Of a stretch of DNA of 24,464 bases, positions 15,189 to 22,863 are shown in pieces (the first letter of the stretch is position 1; each line of letters begins with the position of its first letter). The notes under the pieces are model-generated. The model was not told the DNA's origin. It worked only from the letters and a program-made list of their open reading frames with translations, and made no database searches. The position numbers and the translations under genes were made by a program. The stretch is taken from positions 1 through 24,464 of the forward strand of contig CAZWRL010000012.1 of NCBI GenBank assembly GCA_964636345.1, given 5' to 3'. Source of the DNA: JBBTXJ01 sp964636345. Its GTDB lineage: Bacteria > Patescibacteriota > Patescibacteriia > Magasanikbacterales > JBBTXJ01.

Positions 15189-15217
15189 AGTATATCATGC
15201 GTGTCCGATGAAACCAA
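15189..15217 (-). promoter_or_regulatory. Promoter of the 81-residue membrane protein operon (leaderless type)
   Basis: Minus strand TTGGTT (15217-15212), 17-nt spacer, TGA-TATACT (-10 at 15194-15189, extended). The -35 begins in the T tract of the preceding terminator. The -10 ends 6 nt before ATG 15182. Confidence 0.7.
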
Positions 15218-15247
15218 AAAGTCCCCCGACCAATCAGGGGACTTTTT
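15216..15247. terminator. Bidirectional-type terminator after the giant secreted protein gene
   Basis: AAAAAGTCCCC (15216-15226) and GGGGACTTTTT (15237-15247) form a perfect 11-bp stem with a 10-nt loop. It starts 20 nt after the stop of the giant gene on the minus strand. Confidence 0.85.
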
Positions 15248-15267
15248 GTTGCTTACCGGCGCTGAAC

Positions 15268-18200
15268 TTAAAGCCCAAACGCGCGCGCGGGCAATGTTAT
15301 CACCGCGTAGAGCAAACTTCCCAGTCGTCTGAAGAATCCGCTTGCCGTTGGTGTTGTTGTATAACAGCTGCTTGGACACCCATTCGTCCAACTGCAACCA
15401 TTCGGGCACTTTGCGCTATCACACATTGCGGTTCCGGGCTTGTTGAAGCCGTTATCCGTGCACAAGCTGGGCTGACAAGCGGTGGGACAACCGCCCGTGC
15501 CATAGGTGCATCCATTGGGGCAGGTGGTGTAGTTACATGAGTAGCTTCCTGTTCCTGAATTGTAACCGTTTGATGGACAGGTTGTGCTTGCCTTACAGCC
15601 GGTTGCACATCCAGTGCTAGTAAACTCGCAACCACTGTTACAGGCACTAGAACTACAGGCCCATAATACGCTGGTATTCCCGTTGAAACTATTAGGCGTG
15701 CACGATGCCGAGCCGCCGCAATCCGTCGGACAACTTGAGGGTGTTTCACCACTATCACAGACATAATTGCCACAAGTGCTAGTACTGCCTGCTATACACC
15801 CAGCCGGACATCCCGAGGCATCATAGGTGCATCCATTCGTACAATTGGAATAACTGCAGGTGACACTGCTGGTGTAGTTGTTATACATGGTTGAAGGACA
15901 GACACCCACACCACCGCCGCAATCTCCCGGACAGCTTGAGGCAGTTTCACCGCTCCCGCAGACATGGTCGCCACAAGTGTTCGTGGTAGAAGGATTGCAG
16001 TAATCAGCACAACTGCTATTGACCGGATAGTGGCAGCCGCTCTTGCAATATATTGAGTCACAAGCCCACGCAACACTACTGTTGCCGTTGTAGATATTGG
16101 GCGCACAGGTGCCTGATATGCCACAGTCACTGGGGCACGACGTACTTTCACCAGTGCTGCATATCTTATCGCCGCACGTACTAGTGCTGGATTTACAACT
16201 TGTCGCGCAACCCTTCGGATCATAATTACAACCGGTCTTACAATAGGTACTATCACAGGCCCAAGCCGCCGTTGTGTTGCCGCTAAAGGTGGTTGCTACA
16301 CAGGTGTTGCTCGCCGTCCAGCACGTGGTGGGACAACCCGCGGTATCATAGTTACACCCTCCCGTACAGGTGGTGCTGTAACAGGTCTTGGATCCTGACG
16401 TGTAGTTATTAGCAATCGTGGAAGGACAACTTGCTGTGCCACCACAATCGCCGGAACAGCTTGTGGATGTTTCATTGCTTTGGCAAATCTTATCGCCGCA
16501 ATAACCAGTGGTACTACTTTGGCAACCCGTGGGGCAACCACTCGCATCCCATTGACACCATGTGTTGCCACCGCTTGTTCCCGAAGGACATGCTGAACAA
16601 GATGCTGGATTGCTACAGGTAATACCGTCCTTCACGCAGGATTTGGTTGCGGTATCATAGTGCCAACCGGTCATGTTCTTACATTGATCACCGGCTGCCA
16701 TACACGTGGTAGGGCAACCCTTGGTATCCATNNNNNNNNNNNNNNNNNNNNNNNNNNNNNNNNNNNNNNNNNNNNNNNNNNNNNNNNNNNNNNNNNNNNN
16801 NNNNNNNNNNNNNNNNNNNNNNNNNNNNNNNCCACAATCGCCGGAACAACTGGTGGAACTCTCATTGCTTTGGCAAATTTTATCGCCACAATACCCGCTG
16901 GTGCTGGAATAGCAACTTGCGGGGCACCCCTTGTCATCATAGTTACAACCGCTGGGACACTTGGTGTAATTACAACTACTGGCGCCGGAACCGCTGTTAT
17001 AACCGTTATCAGAACACGTCGTTGGTGTGTAATAACTTACACACTTCTTTTGCGTGTTATCGTACCATTGATTCTCCGGACATGAAGGCGAACAGCCCGT
17101 TGCGCAACCTTTGCCATCAAAGAGACAGTAACTATTGCCACTGCCACTGCCCGCGGTGGTGGTGCCGCCGCACGTTGGATTACAGGTAGATTTACACGAA
17201 GGATCGGTCGCGGATACACACGAGTAACTTGCCTCATCCCACTTCCAACCGGTTGGACAATAATTATCACGGCACGAACGCAGGTATTCATCATAATATT
17301 GACCCGCGGCGCATCCTTTCAAGGTGTTATACTCCTGCTGCGTGGCGCATTTCGCAATATCCTGGCGATACATGGAACCAGCCGGACATGTTGGAGAACA
17401 ACTGGTAGCGCATCCATTAGTAAACACACAGTAGCTACCGGTCTTCCAATCGCATGTTGGATCGCAGTAGGTCTTACACGAGGAACTACCGGTACAGGTT
17501 CTTGTGGCGCTATCCCATGTTTGACCAGTTGGACATGACGGCGATGTAGTCAAACAACCACTTGGACACCCGTTAAAGTCAAAACTGCAACCGTTCGGAC
17601 AGGCGGAATAGTCACACGAGAAGCCGCCGCTTGAATTGTATTTATTCACCGGACATGATTTCACGGGTTCAACCTTGGGCGGACAAGGACCTTGCGATTT
17701 AATCGCAACACCCGATTGTTTTGCGTAACACGCGTTAGAATACGTTGCGTTATCAGTGCCGCACACCGGCGCGTATTCTTGCGTACAATATTCAACAGGA
17801 CGTGCCACCTCACACCGTTTGGTAGCCGGATTCCACACCTCATTAGACACATAACATGGGGAGTAAATGGGCGTGTTGTCTGTCCAATTAGCGACACACG
17901 CGCCAGATGCATCTCGCGTAAATCCAGCAGGACATTCATTACCAATAACCGTCACCGTGTTTTTCACACATATTGCGCGCCCTGCGTCCCAGTAAGAACC
18001 CATGCCACAATCATGCCATTCTGCCTTACAACGCTGATCATAGAAGTCATAATACTGACCAGTGGCACACTGCTGAACATTGGTCTGTATACATTCCCGC
18101 CTGCCTTCATCCCAACGGAATCCGGAACCACAATAGACGTTCCGTGATGGATACGGATACACAGCAGGCCCTCCGGGACCCGTCGGTGGTGGCCCAATAA

Positions 18201-20676
18201 AGGCCTGGTCAAGTTCGCACGATGCGGATCGGTCATTCCAGTGCATACCGTATGAACAGGTCTGAATGGTGGAAACGCGATAATACGGATCCGTAACACA
18301 GGCATTTCTCGCAAAATCCCAATACTGGCCTGCAGCGCATGATTGCGCCACGGTGACTGTGGTTCGTGTGACGTTTTCCGGAGTGACACATGCCCGCTTA
18401 CCCCCATCCCAATAAGACGGATAATGACACACTTGCACCACCGGCCCGGTAATAAATCCTTTACACATGGTTGCAGCCGGATTGCTCAAACAATACTGCT
18501 GACAAGATTCCGGCGTATCACACAAATTCACAAACGGATTTGTTGCCTGGTTTGAACGCGCCTTGTCCAGCTCAATCCGCCGTTGTTCACGCGTCAAATC
18601 ATCTGCCAACCGTTCTTTTTGATGGCGCGCGTTTTGCTCCATAAATTGAAGCTGAATTTGTTGACACGTTGCATCGCACCACGGGTCATTCTTCATGCGC
18701 TCCTCAAAAATCTTTTGTTGTTCGCTAAAGCGCTCATCTGCGCGGCCATACGCATCATTAATCTTTTGCTCCCATAATGCTTTCCGTTTATCAAAAGCAT
18801 CGGGCGCGAGCGTGTTGATCTCCTCCCAAAACTTATCCTCTGCTTTTTTATCAACCCGCGCGGTTTGGTGGTACAGTTCCCGCTCGCGATAATCAAGCGC
18901 AGAGCGCGCTATCTCACGCTCCTTTTCCGCTTTCACCTGCTCCATCTTACGCACCTTAAACTGCATGGTTTCTTGAAACTGCGCGTCGTTCTCTCTAATC
19001 TGATTAATCACGGCCGGCGGCGCGGTAAAGAACCGTTCTTGAAATTTTTCAAAGTCCGCTGGATCATCAACCGTCTTCATGAACTCCTTAAACTTATCCG
19101 CGTTGCGCTTCGTCAACCGGTCCGTAAATTGCTTTTCAAAATTAAACGATTGAAAAACCGCAAGATCATTTGGATCAAGGGTTGCCACGCGATCCATAAA
19201 TTTATCTCCCTCACGACGGAACTGGTTCTCAAACTGACGCCGCATGTCCTTTCCTATTTGATCCAAGAAAGCTGTTTGCGATACGCCGGAACCGCTATCT
19301 TGCTTTAACACCACCACGAGTGAAAATGTTTTAGGCGTGGGATTATTCAGCAATTCACGAGAAAGCCGCTGATACTGCGCGGTCTCGTCGTTCGCCGCCG
19401 CTTCCGCAAAAGTTTTCTTAAACTCCTCCACGGATTTCTGATGCGCTTCCGTCATCTGCCTTAACTCTTCTGAACCCGCCTTCATACGAGATTTCAATTC
19501 ATCAAGCGCCACCAAATCCGCCACGTCAATGGAGTTAAGCCTATCAAGTATTTGCTGCTGGACCCGCGGATCTTCAACCGTTTGCAATTTTTTCTCAAAC
19601 TTGCGCGCCACAATTTCCTTTGCCTCTTCCAACTTACTCAAAATATCCGTCGGGACGGTTGGCGATGCTTTTATGTCATTCAAAAGCGCGAGTAATTTGG
19701 TCTCATCAGATGCCGCTTGTTCAACATACAGTTTCAATTTCTCCGCACGCACCACCGGCGGCAGCTCCTTCACGCGCACCTCAAACTTCTCCATGGTATT
19801 TTTCCGAGCCAATTCAATGGCGCCCTTCACGTTCTCCGGCACCACGCTTTGCATGGTCTTCAGCACTTCCAAATTTTTTAAATCCTTAAATTCCGATCCT
19901 GACTGTCGATCCATAACATTGGTGATACGCACCCCGATATTCTGTGGAGAATCCTCCACAGCTACCAACATGTCCGTCAAACCTGTGATGGTATCTGCTT
20001 TTGCCTCATCAACAGTGGTTAACACTCCTTCAAGCCGACGACCAACCGCCGTACCCGTCACGGTCGCGTCTTCTTTTGTTTGGAGCGCTGCTTTTGCAAT
20101 CACGTCAAGCACTTTTTGGTGTTTTAATTGCTTATCGGCTACCTCATTTAACAGCCGGTCAATCGTCTCCGGCTGTCCCGCCTTCGCTGCCTTAAGCGCA
20201 CTAGCAGTGTCATTCACCTCATCAACCTTATCTCTAAAATCATCAATGGCGCCCCGAATAATCCCCGGATCAACATTTCCAATCCCTTTTAATTCAATTA
20301 ACTGCTTACATTCCGAAAGCTGCTGGTTAGCATGCTGTAACTTGAGTTCGGCGTCACGCACCGGATCAAACGTGAACGCCTCCTGCACCCCACGACCAAA
20401 CCGTTTGAAGAAATGGAACGGGCTGTCCGGCAACACCGTTGCCGGCACCGTGCCTAAATCCTCGTGCGTGATGGTTTCATCACGCGTTACTTCCGCAAGA
20501 ATAGCCGGAGCGGGCGCTGCCGCCGCATCGGGCGCGGGCGCAACGGTCTGCGCGGAAACCGGCACCACGGCTGTGAGAAAGAAAAAAGTAGCAATGATGA
20601 TGCTACTTGCGAATAATAATCTCCCGTACCGTGTGGTACACAACGCTCGTGTGAGCGCAAAAGACCCGGTGTGCAT
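15268..20676 (-). CDS. Giant secreted cysteine-rich repeat protein with DUF5667-like, coiled-coil and Kazal-like regions
   Basis: About 1,802 residues as assembled; the true length is unknown because 100 N interrupt it. Signal peptide: hydrophobic core at ~20-38, likely cleavage after VSA near 42. A DUF5667-like segment follows (LPDSPFHFFKRFGRGVQEAF, ~83-150), then a charged, largely helical coiled-coil region to ~690. From ~715 the protein is Cys-rich: CxxGxxWDxxxxxC units (e.g. CAAGQYWDFARNAC), a Kazal-like module at ~960-998 (YAPVCGTDNATYSNACYA), at least a dozen CxYDxxGCPxxC units, and at least five CGDKICQSNESSTSC-type units. It ends in a basic-hydrophobic tail, FFRRLGSLLYAVITLPARAF, a possible membrane anchor. 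The likely role is a surface adhesin or shield stabilised by disulfides. GGAGG lies just 3 nt before ATG 20676, an unusually short spacing. Confidence 0.85.
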   Translation of the reverse strand: MHTGSFALTRALCTTRYGRLLFASSIIIATFFFLTAVVPVSAQTVAPAPDAAAAPAPAILAEVTRDETITHEDLGTVPATVLPDSPFHFFKRFGRGVQEAFTFDPVRDAELKLQHANQQLSECKQLIELKGIGNVDPGIIRGAIDDFRDKVDEVNDTASALKAAKAGQPETIDRLLNEVADKQLKHQKVLDVIAKAALQTKEDATVTGTAVGRRLEGVLTTVDEAKADTITGLTDMLVAVEDSPQNIGVRITNVMDRQSGSEFKDLKNLEVLKTMQSVVPENVKGAIELARKNTMEKFEVRVKELPPVVRAEKLKLYVEQAASDETKLLALLNDIKASPTVPTDILSKLEEAKEIVARKFEKKLQTVEDPRVQQQILDRLNSIDVADLVALDELKSRMKAGSEELRQMTEAHQKSVEEFKKTFAEAAANDETAQYQRLSRELLNNPTPKTFSLVVVLKQDSGSGVSQTAFLDQIGKDMRRQFENQFRREGDKFMDRVATLDPNDLAVFQSFNFEKQFTDRLTKRNADKFKEFMKTVDDPADFEKFQERFFTAPPAVINQIRENDAQFQETMQFKVRKMEQVKAEKEREIARSALDYRERELYHQTARVDKKAEDKFWEEINTLAPDAFDKRKALWEQKINDAYGRADERFSEQQKIFEERMKNDPWCDATCQQIQLQFMEQNARHQKERLADDLTREQRRIELDKARSNQATNPFVNLCDTPESCQQYCLSNPAATMCKGFITGPVVQVCHYPSYWDGGKRACVTPENVTRTTVTVAQSCAAGQYWDFARNACVTDPYYRVSTIQTCSYGMHWNDRSASCELDQAFIGPPPTGPGGPAVYPYPSRNVYCGSGFRWDEGRRECIQTNVQQCATGQYYDFYDQRCKAEWHDCGMGSYWDAGRAICVKNTVTVIGNECPAGFTRDASGACVANWTDNTPIYSPCYVSNEVWNPATKRCEVARPVEYCTQEYAPVCGTDNATYSNACYAKQSGVAIKSQGPCPPKVEPVKSCPVNKYNSSGGFSCDYSACPNGCSFDFNGCPSGCLTTSPSCPTGQTWDSATRTCTGSSSCKTYCDPTCDWKTGSYCVFTNGCATSCSPTCPAGSMYRQDIAKCATQQEYNTLKGCAAGQYYDEYLRSCRDNYCPTGWKWDEASYSCVSATDPSCKSTCNPTCGGTTTAGSGSGNSYCLFDGKGCATGCSPSCPENQWYDNTQKKCVSYYTPTTCSDNGYNSGSGASSCNYTKCPSGCNYDDKGCPASCYSSTSGYCGDKICQSNESSTSCSGDCXXXXXXXXXXXXXXXXXXXXXXXXXXXXXXXXXXMDTKGCPTTCMAAGDQCKNMTGWHYDTATKSCVKDGITCSNPASCSACPSGTSGGNTWCQWDASGCPTGCQSSTTGYCGDKICQSNETSTSCSGDCGGTASCPSTIANNYTSGSKTCYSTTCTGGCNYDTAGCPTTCWTASNTCVATTFSGNTTAAWACDSTYCKTGCNYDPKGCATSCKSSTSTCGDKICSTGESTSCPSDCGISGTCAPNIYNGNSSVAWACDSIYCKSGCHYPVNSSCADYCNPSTTNTCGDHVCGSGETASSCPGDCGGGVGVCPSTMYNNYTSSVTCSYSNCTNGCTYDASGCPAGCIAGSTSTCGNYVCDSGETPSSCPTDCGGSASCTPNSFNGNTSVLWACSSSACNSGCEFTSTGCATGCKASTTCPSNGYNSGTGSYSCNYTTCPNGCTYGTGGCPTACQPSLCTDNGFNKPGTAMCDSAKCPNGCSWTNGCPSSCYTTTPTASGFFRRLGSLLYAVITLPARAFGL
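16732..16831. other. Assembly gap of exactly 100 N
   Basis: A placeholder run inside the repeat region of the giant gene. The reading frame is correct on both sides (SCSGDC before, DTKGCPTTC after), but 100 is a conventional filler length, so the number of missing repeat units is unknown. Confidence 0.98.
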
Positions 20677-20679
20677 AAT

Positions 20680-20710
20680 CCTCCACTTACCAACGTCGTG
20701 GGAACGTTGG
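20680..20710 (-). promoter_or_regulatory. Hairpin and close ribosome-binding site before the giant gene
   Basis: On the minus strand CCAACG (20710-20705) and CGTTGG (20695-20690) make a perfect 6-bp stem with a 9-nt loop. GTAAGTGGAGG follows, with GGAGG at 20684-20680, only 3 nt from ATG 20676. A hairpin this close to the ribosome-binding site could tune translation. A candidate -10 TATACT lies about 75 nt further upstream, without a clear -35. Confidence 0.4.
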
Positions 20711-20790
20711 ATGAATAAAAATAATAAATATGACGAAACATCCGCAGGTGGTTGACGTATATAGTATACAACAGATGCAACATAAAAATC

Positions 20791-20799
20791 TGTGGATAA
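20791..20799 (-). promoter_or_regulatory. Single consensus DnaA box
   Basis: TTATCCACA on the minus strand matches the DnaA 9-mer exactly. It is in an AT-rich 173-bp intergenic region. I saw no second box, no dnaA/dnaN and no clear unwinding element nearby, so an origin is not supported. Confidence 0.35.
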
Positions 20800-20805
20800 C
20801 TAAAC

Positions 20806-20831
20806 AAAAAAGTCCCGATTGATATCGAGAC
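20806..20831 (-). terminator. Intrinsic terminator of the coiled-coil protein gene
   Basis: On the minus strand GTCTCGAT (20831-20824), loop ATCA, ATCGGGAC (20819-20812), one G-T pair, then T6 (20811-20806). It begins 19 nt after the stop at 20850. Confidence 0.85.
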
Positions 20832-20849
20832 GATACGTATATTCTCACC

Positions 20850-21719
20850 TTATGCCGACAACTTCACCTCAACCCACGGCTTGTCCGTGGCGCCGCGGGA
20901 ATACAGTCGCACATAGGATGTGGTCTTTTCGCTACGCAAGCTGTGACCCAAGAGGTATTGCGCGCGCTTGAGTTCCGGAAACACGCGTTCGTTAATCGCA
21001 ATGCTCAAAAAACGATACAGATCCGATCCCACCTTGAATGATACACGCTCAACGAGTACGTGCTCCAAAATTTCTATGAGCTCGCTGACTTGTTCGTCCC
21101 GCGCCTCACCCGTATCCTTGGCGAAACGAGCAAAGAATTTATCCATTTCTTCTTTTGCCTCGGCGGCAAGCGCCGAGTCAATGCGGGTGATATGGCTCAC
21201 GAGCGCCACCACGCGACGCAAACCATCGGAACTGGTGAGCGTTACTTGGCTCCGCAGCTTTCCATCCGGATCAACAAGGAGTTGATACACGTTCGCCGTA
21301 AGAAATTCATTGCGATTGGCAAGCGCCTGAACCACCGTCTCATTCAAGGAAAACACCTGATGCACGATTTCGTCAGTACGCGCATTCTCGCGCCGAAGTC
21401 GCTCCAAAAGAACCGCAAGCTCCGTCTCTTGATGATGGAGCTCTTCCTCCGTGCGACGAATCGCTTCACGCTCGGCGTCACGCTCATTCGTGAGCCGCAC
21501 GGTCTCTTCCGGCCACTCCAGGATGATCTCGCGGATCCGCGCCGCCTTCTTGGTGGCGACGTTCTTCAGACCCGCCAAATCCTGGGTCGCCTTCATGAAC
21601 CGATGGTACCGCTTGGTCCACTTCTCACGCGCGCGCTTCTCATGCTCCTGGAGCGCACCGAGCGTCTTCTTGGTGCGATTGATCGCACGCTCCAACAGCC
21701 CCGCCTCCTTCTTACTCAT
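20850..21719 (-). CDS. Coiled-coil protein of unknown function
   Basis: 289 residues from ATG 21719 (MSKKEAGLLERAINRTKKTL), with GGAGG 8 nt upstream. A longer reading to 21776 would start inside the promoter. Residues ~1-130 are strongly charged and predicted coiled coil (RDAEREAIRRTEEELHHQE). The C-terminal ~150 residues look globular, with ETVVQALANRNEF, LVDPDGKLRSQVTLTSSDGL and a final beta-like YVRLYSRGATDKPWVEVKL. There is no signal peptide, membrane segment or cysteine pattern, so it is probably cytoplasmic. It has its own promoter overlapping the end of the homoserine dehydrogenase gene, and its own terminator. I do not recognise a family. Confidence 0.8.
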   Translation of the reverse strand: MSKKEAGLLERAINRTKKTLGALQEHEKRAREKWTKRYHRFMKATQDLAGLKNVATKKAARIREIILEWPEETVRLTNERDAEREAIRRTEEELHHQETELAVLLERLRRENARTDEIVHQVFSLNETVVQALANRNEFLTANVYQLLVDPDGKLRSQVTLTSSDGLRRVVALVSHITRIDSALAAEAKEEMDKFFARFAKDTGEARDEQVSELIEILEHVLVERVSFKVGSDLYRFLSIAINERVFPELKRAQYLLGHSLRSEKTTSYVRLYSRGATDKPWVEVKLSA

Positions 21720-21747
21720 GACCTTTCCCTCCTGTATCAGTGAGGCC

Positions 21748-21776
21748 ACGCTATCACAGGTAAAAACGAATGTCAA
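21748..21776 (-). promoter_or_regulatory. Promoter of the coiled-coil protein gene
   Basis: Minus strand TTGACA (21776-21771), 17-nt spacer, TGA-TAGCGT (-10 at 21753-21748). The -35 contains the TGA stop of the upstream homoserine dehydrogenase gene. TAGCGT is the same -10 variant as at 690-685. The leader is about 22 nt and carries a Shine-Dalgarno. Confidence 0.6.
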
Positions 21777-22759
21777 CCCCTTAATAATTCTTCGGCGTCT
21801 CTAATCATTGCGTTTGCCACCGGTGAAGCCCCGGCGCCAGGACCAGCACAGAGATAGATCCCTCCAGAACCGTCCTCACCCTCAACGGTCAAAACGGCAT
21901 TATTAACCCACGTAGCTGCATTACACAAACGAGCAATCAGAGGGTTATCGGTTCGCTTGAATCCGCCGCTGATTACCCACCCCTCTCGATGATGAGTAAA
22001 CGCGATGATGTCGCTGTCTTTCTTTTTAAAATTTTCCTCCCGTTCAAAAGAAACGACAAATCTCCTCGTCATAGCCTCGGTGATTGCCTGCCTGACCATT
22101 TCTTCGGTGAGCACAACGTCACTATCTTTCGCACGGAGAATAGTTTGCGGACGAAAACAAAGATTAAACAGAATTGACGTTTTCTTGGTGACATCGGGAC
22201 CCGCTTCGCCCAGGATAATTTTAATGGGATCTTTTTCGCCGGGTTCCGCGTAGCCCAATCTTTTTACCTCCTCAACAATGTGTCCAAGAGGGTTGCCCAT
22301 CTTTAAATCATCCCAAATATAATTCATGGTGCTATTGATGATGGCGTGCACTTCTCGTATCCCTGAAAAAAACCTGCCCTGAAGAAAATGGATCATTTTT
22401 GACCCTCCGCCAACGGTAGCGCTGTAACCAATACGATGAAGCGATGGCTGAAGCTCGGCAAAATAATTAGCAAGCGCTCCTTTCTCGCAGGTAACAACTG
22501 GTATGCTCTTTTCTGTTAAGGCAGTGATATAGGTACTTGCTGTTTTGCCATCATCAAATGTTGGTATGGCCAAAAAAACAACAGCAACACCATGACAATA
22601 CTGAAGCCAGTTTTCGTTTTTATCTTTCGGGACATCTATGCTACCGACGAAAACGTATTCGCTCGTGACAATAAAAACTACTTCCCATCCATTTTCTAAA
22701 AGTTTTTCATGTAACTTTTTTCCGATGTTTCCAAATCCTATGATTCCTGCTTTTTTCAT
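21773..22759 (-). CDS. Homoserine dehydrogenase
   Basis: A 328-residue NAD(P)-dependent oxidoreductase. The Rossmann start is AGIIGFGNIGKKL. Family motifs in order: VVTCEKGAL (usually VTANKA, Lys kept), TVGGGSKMIHFL, IINSTMNYI (usually NGTxNYI), RLGYAEPGEKDP with the catalytic-site Glu, GPDVTKKTSILFNL keeping the Asp and Lys of the active site, and a C-terminal GPGAGASPVANAMIRD. The enzyme interconverts aspartate semialdehyde and homoserine on the path to threonine and methionine. There is no ACT domain or fused aspartokinase. The gene lies 17 nt after the 3' end of tRNA-Val and is probably on the same transcript. The motif drift (CEKG, NST) leaves room for a related substrate. No other threonine-pathway gene is in the window. 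Confidence 0.82.
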   Translation of the reverse strand: MKKAGIIGFGNIGKKLHEKLLENGWEVVFIVTSEYVFVGSIDVPKDKNENWLQYCHGVAVVFLAIPTFDDGKTASTYITALTEKSIPVVTCEKGALANYFAELQPSLHRIGYSATVGGGSKMIHFLQGRFFSGIREVHAIINSTMNYIWDDLKMGNPLGHIVEEVKRLGYAEPGEKDPIKIILGEAGPDVTKKTSILFNLCFRPQTILRAKDSDVVLTEEMVRQAITEAMTRRFVVSFEREENFKKKDSDIIAFTHHREGWVISGGFKRTDNPLIARLCNAATWVNNAVLTVEGEDGSGGIYLCAGPGAGASPVANAMIRDAEELLRG

Positions 22760-22770
22760 TTTTTTGTTTT

Positions 22771-22776
22771 CTCCTT
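22771..22776 (-). promoter_or_regulatory. Ribosome-binding site abutting the tRNA 3' end
   Basis: AAGGAG (22776-22771) begins at the base right after the encoded CCA of tRNA-Val and lies 11 nt before ATG 22759. tRNA 3' processing would thus leave an mRNA whose 5' end is its Shine-Dalgarno sequence. Confidence 0.6.
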
Positions 22777-22853
22777 TGGTGGACGCTGAGGGATTCGAAC
22801 CCCCGGCCTACTCGGTGTAAGCGAGTCGCTCTAACCAACTGAGCTAAGCGTCC
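22777..22853 (-). tRNA. tRNA-Val (anticodon UAC), CCA encoded
   Basis: A complete cloverleaf. The acceptor is GGACGCT/AGCGTCC (7 bp), the D-arm GCTCAGTTGGTTAGAGC, and the anticodon stem CTCG/CGAG around loop CTTACAC with anticodon TAC. The T-arm loop is TTCGAAT, with one wobble in the stem. The discriminator is A and a genomic CCA follows (22779-22777). It reads GUA valine codons. Confidence 0.97.
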
Positions 22854-22863
22854 AAGTTATTGC

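Noticed and set aside
15268..17700. CRISPR array, considered because of the repetitive DNA
   Set aside because: The repeats are imperfect, keep one reading frame and encode Cys-rich motifs, with no constant repeat-spacer period.
19529..20755. 408-codon plus-strand ORF opposite the giant gene
   Set aside because: A Ser-rich antisense shadow of the DUF5667/coiled-coil coding region, with no ribosome-binding site or domain.
20700..20850. Replication origin
   Set aside because: Only one DnaA box and no dnaA, dnaN, rpmH or clear unwinding repeats.
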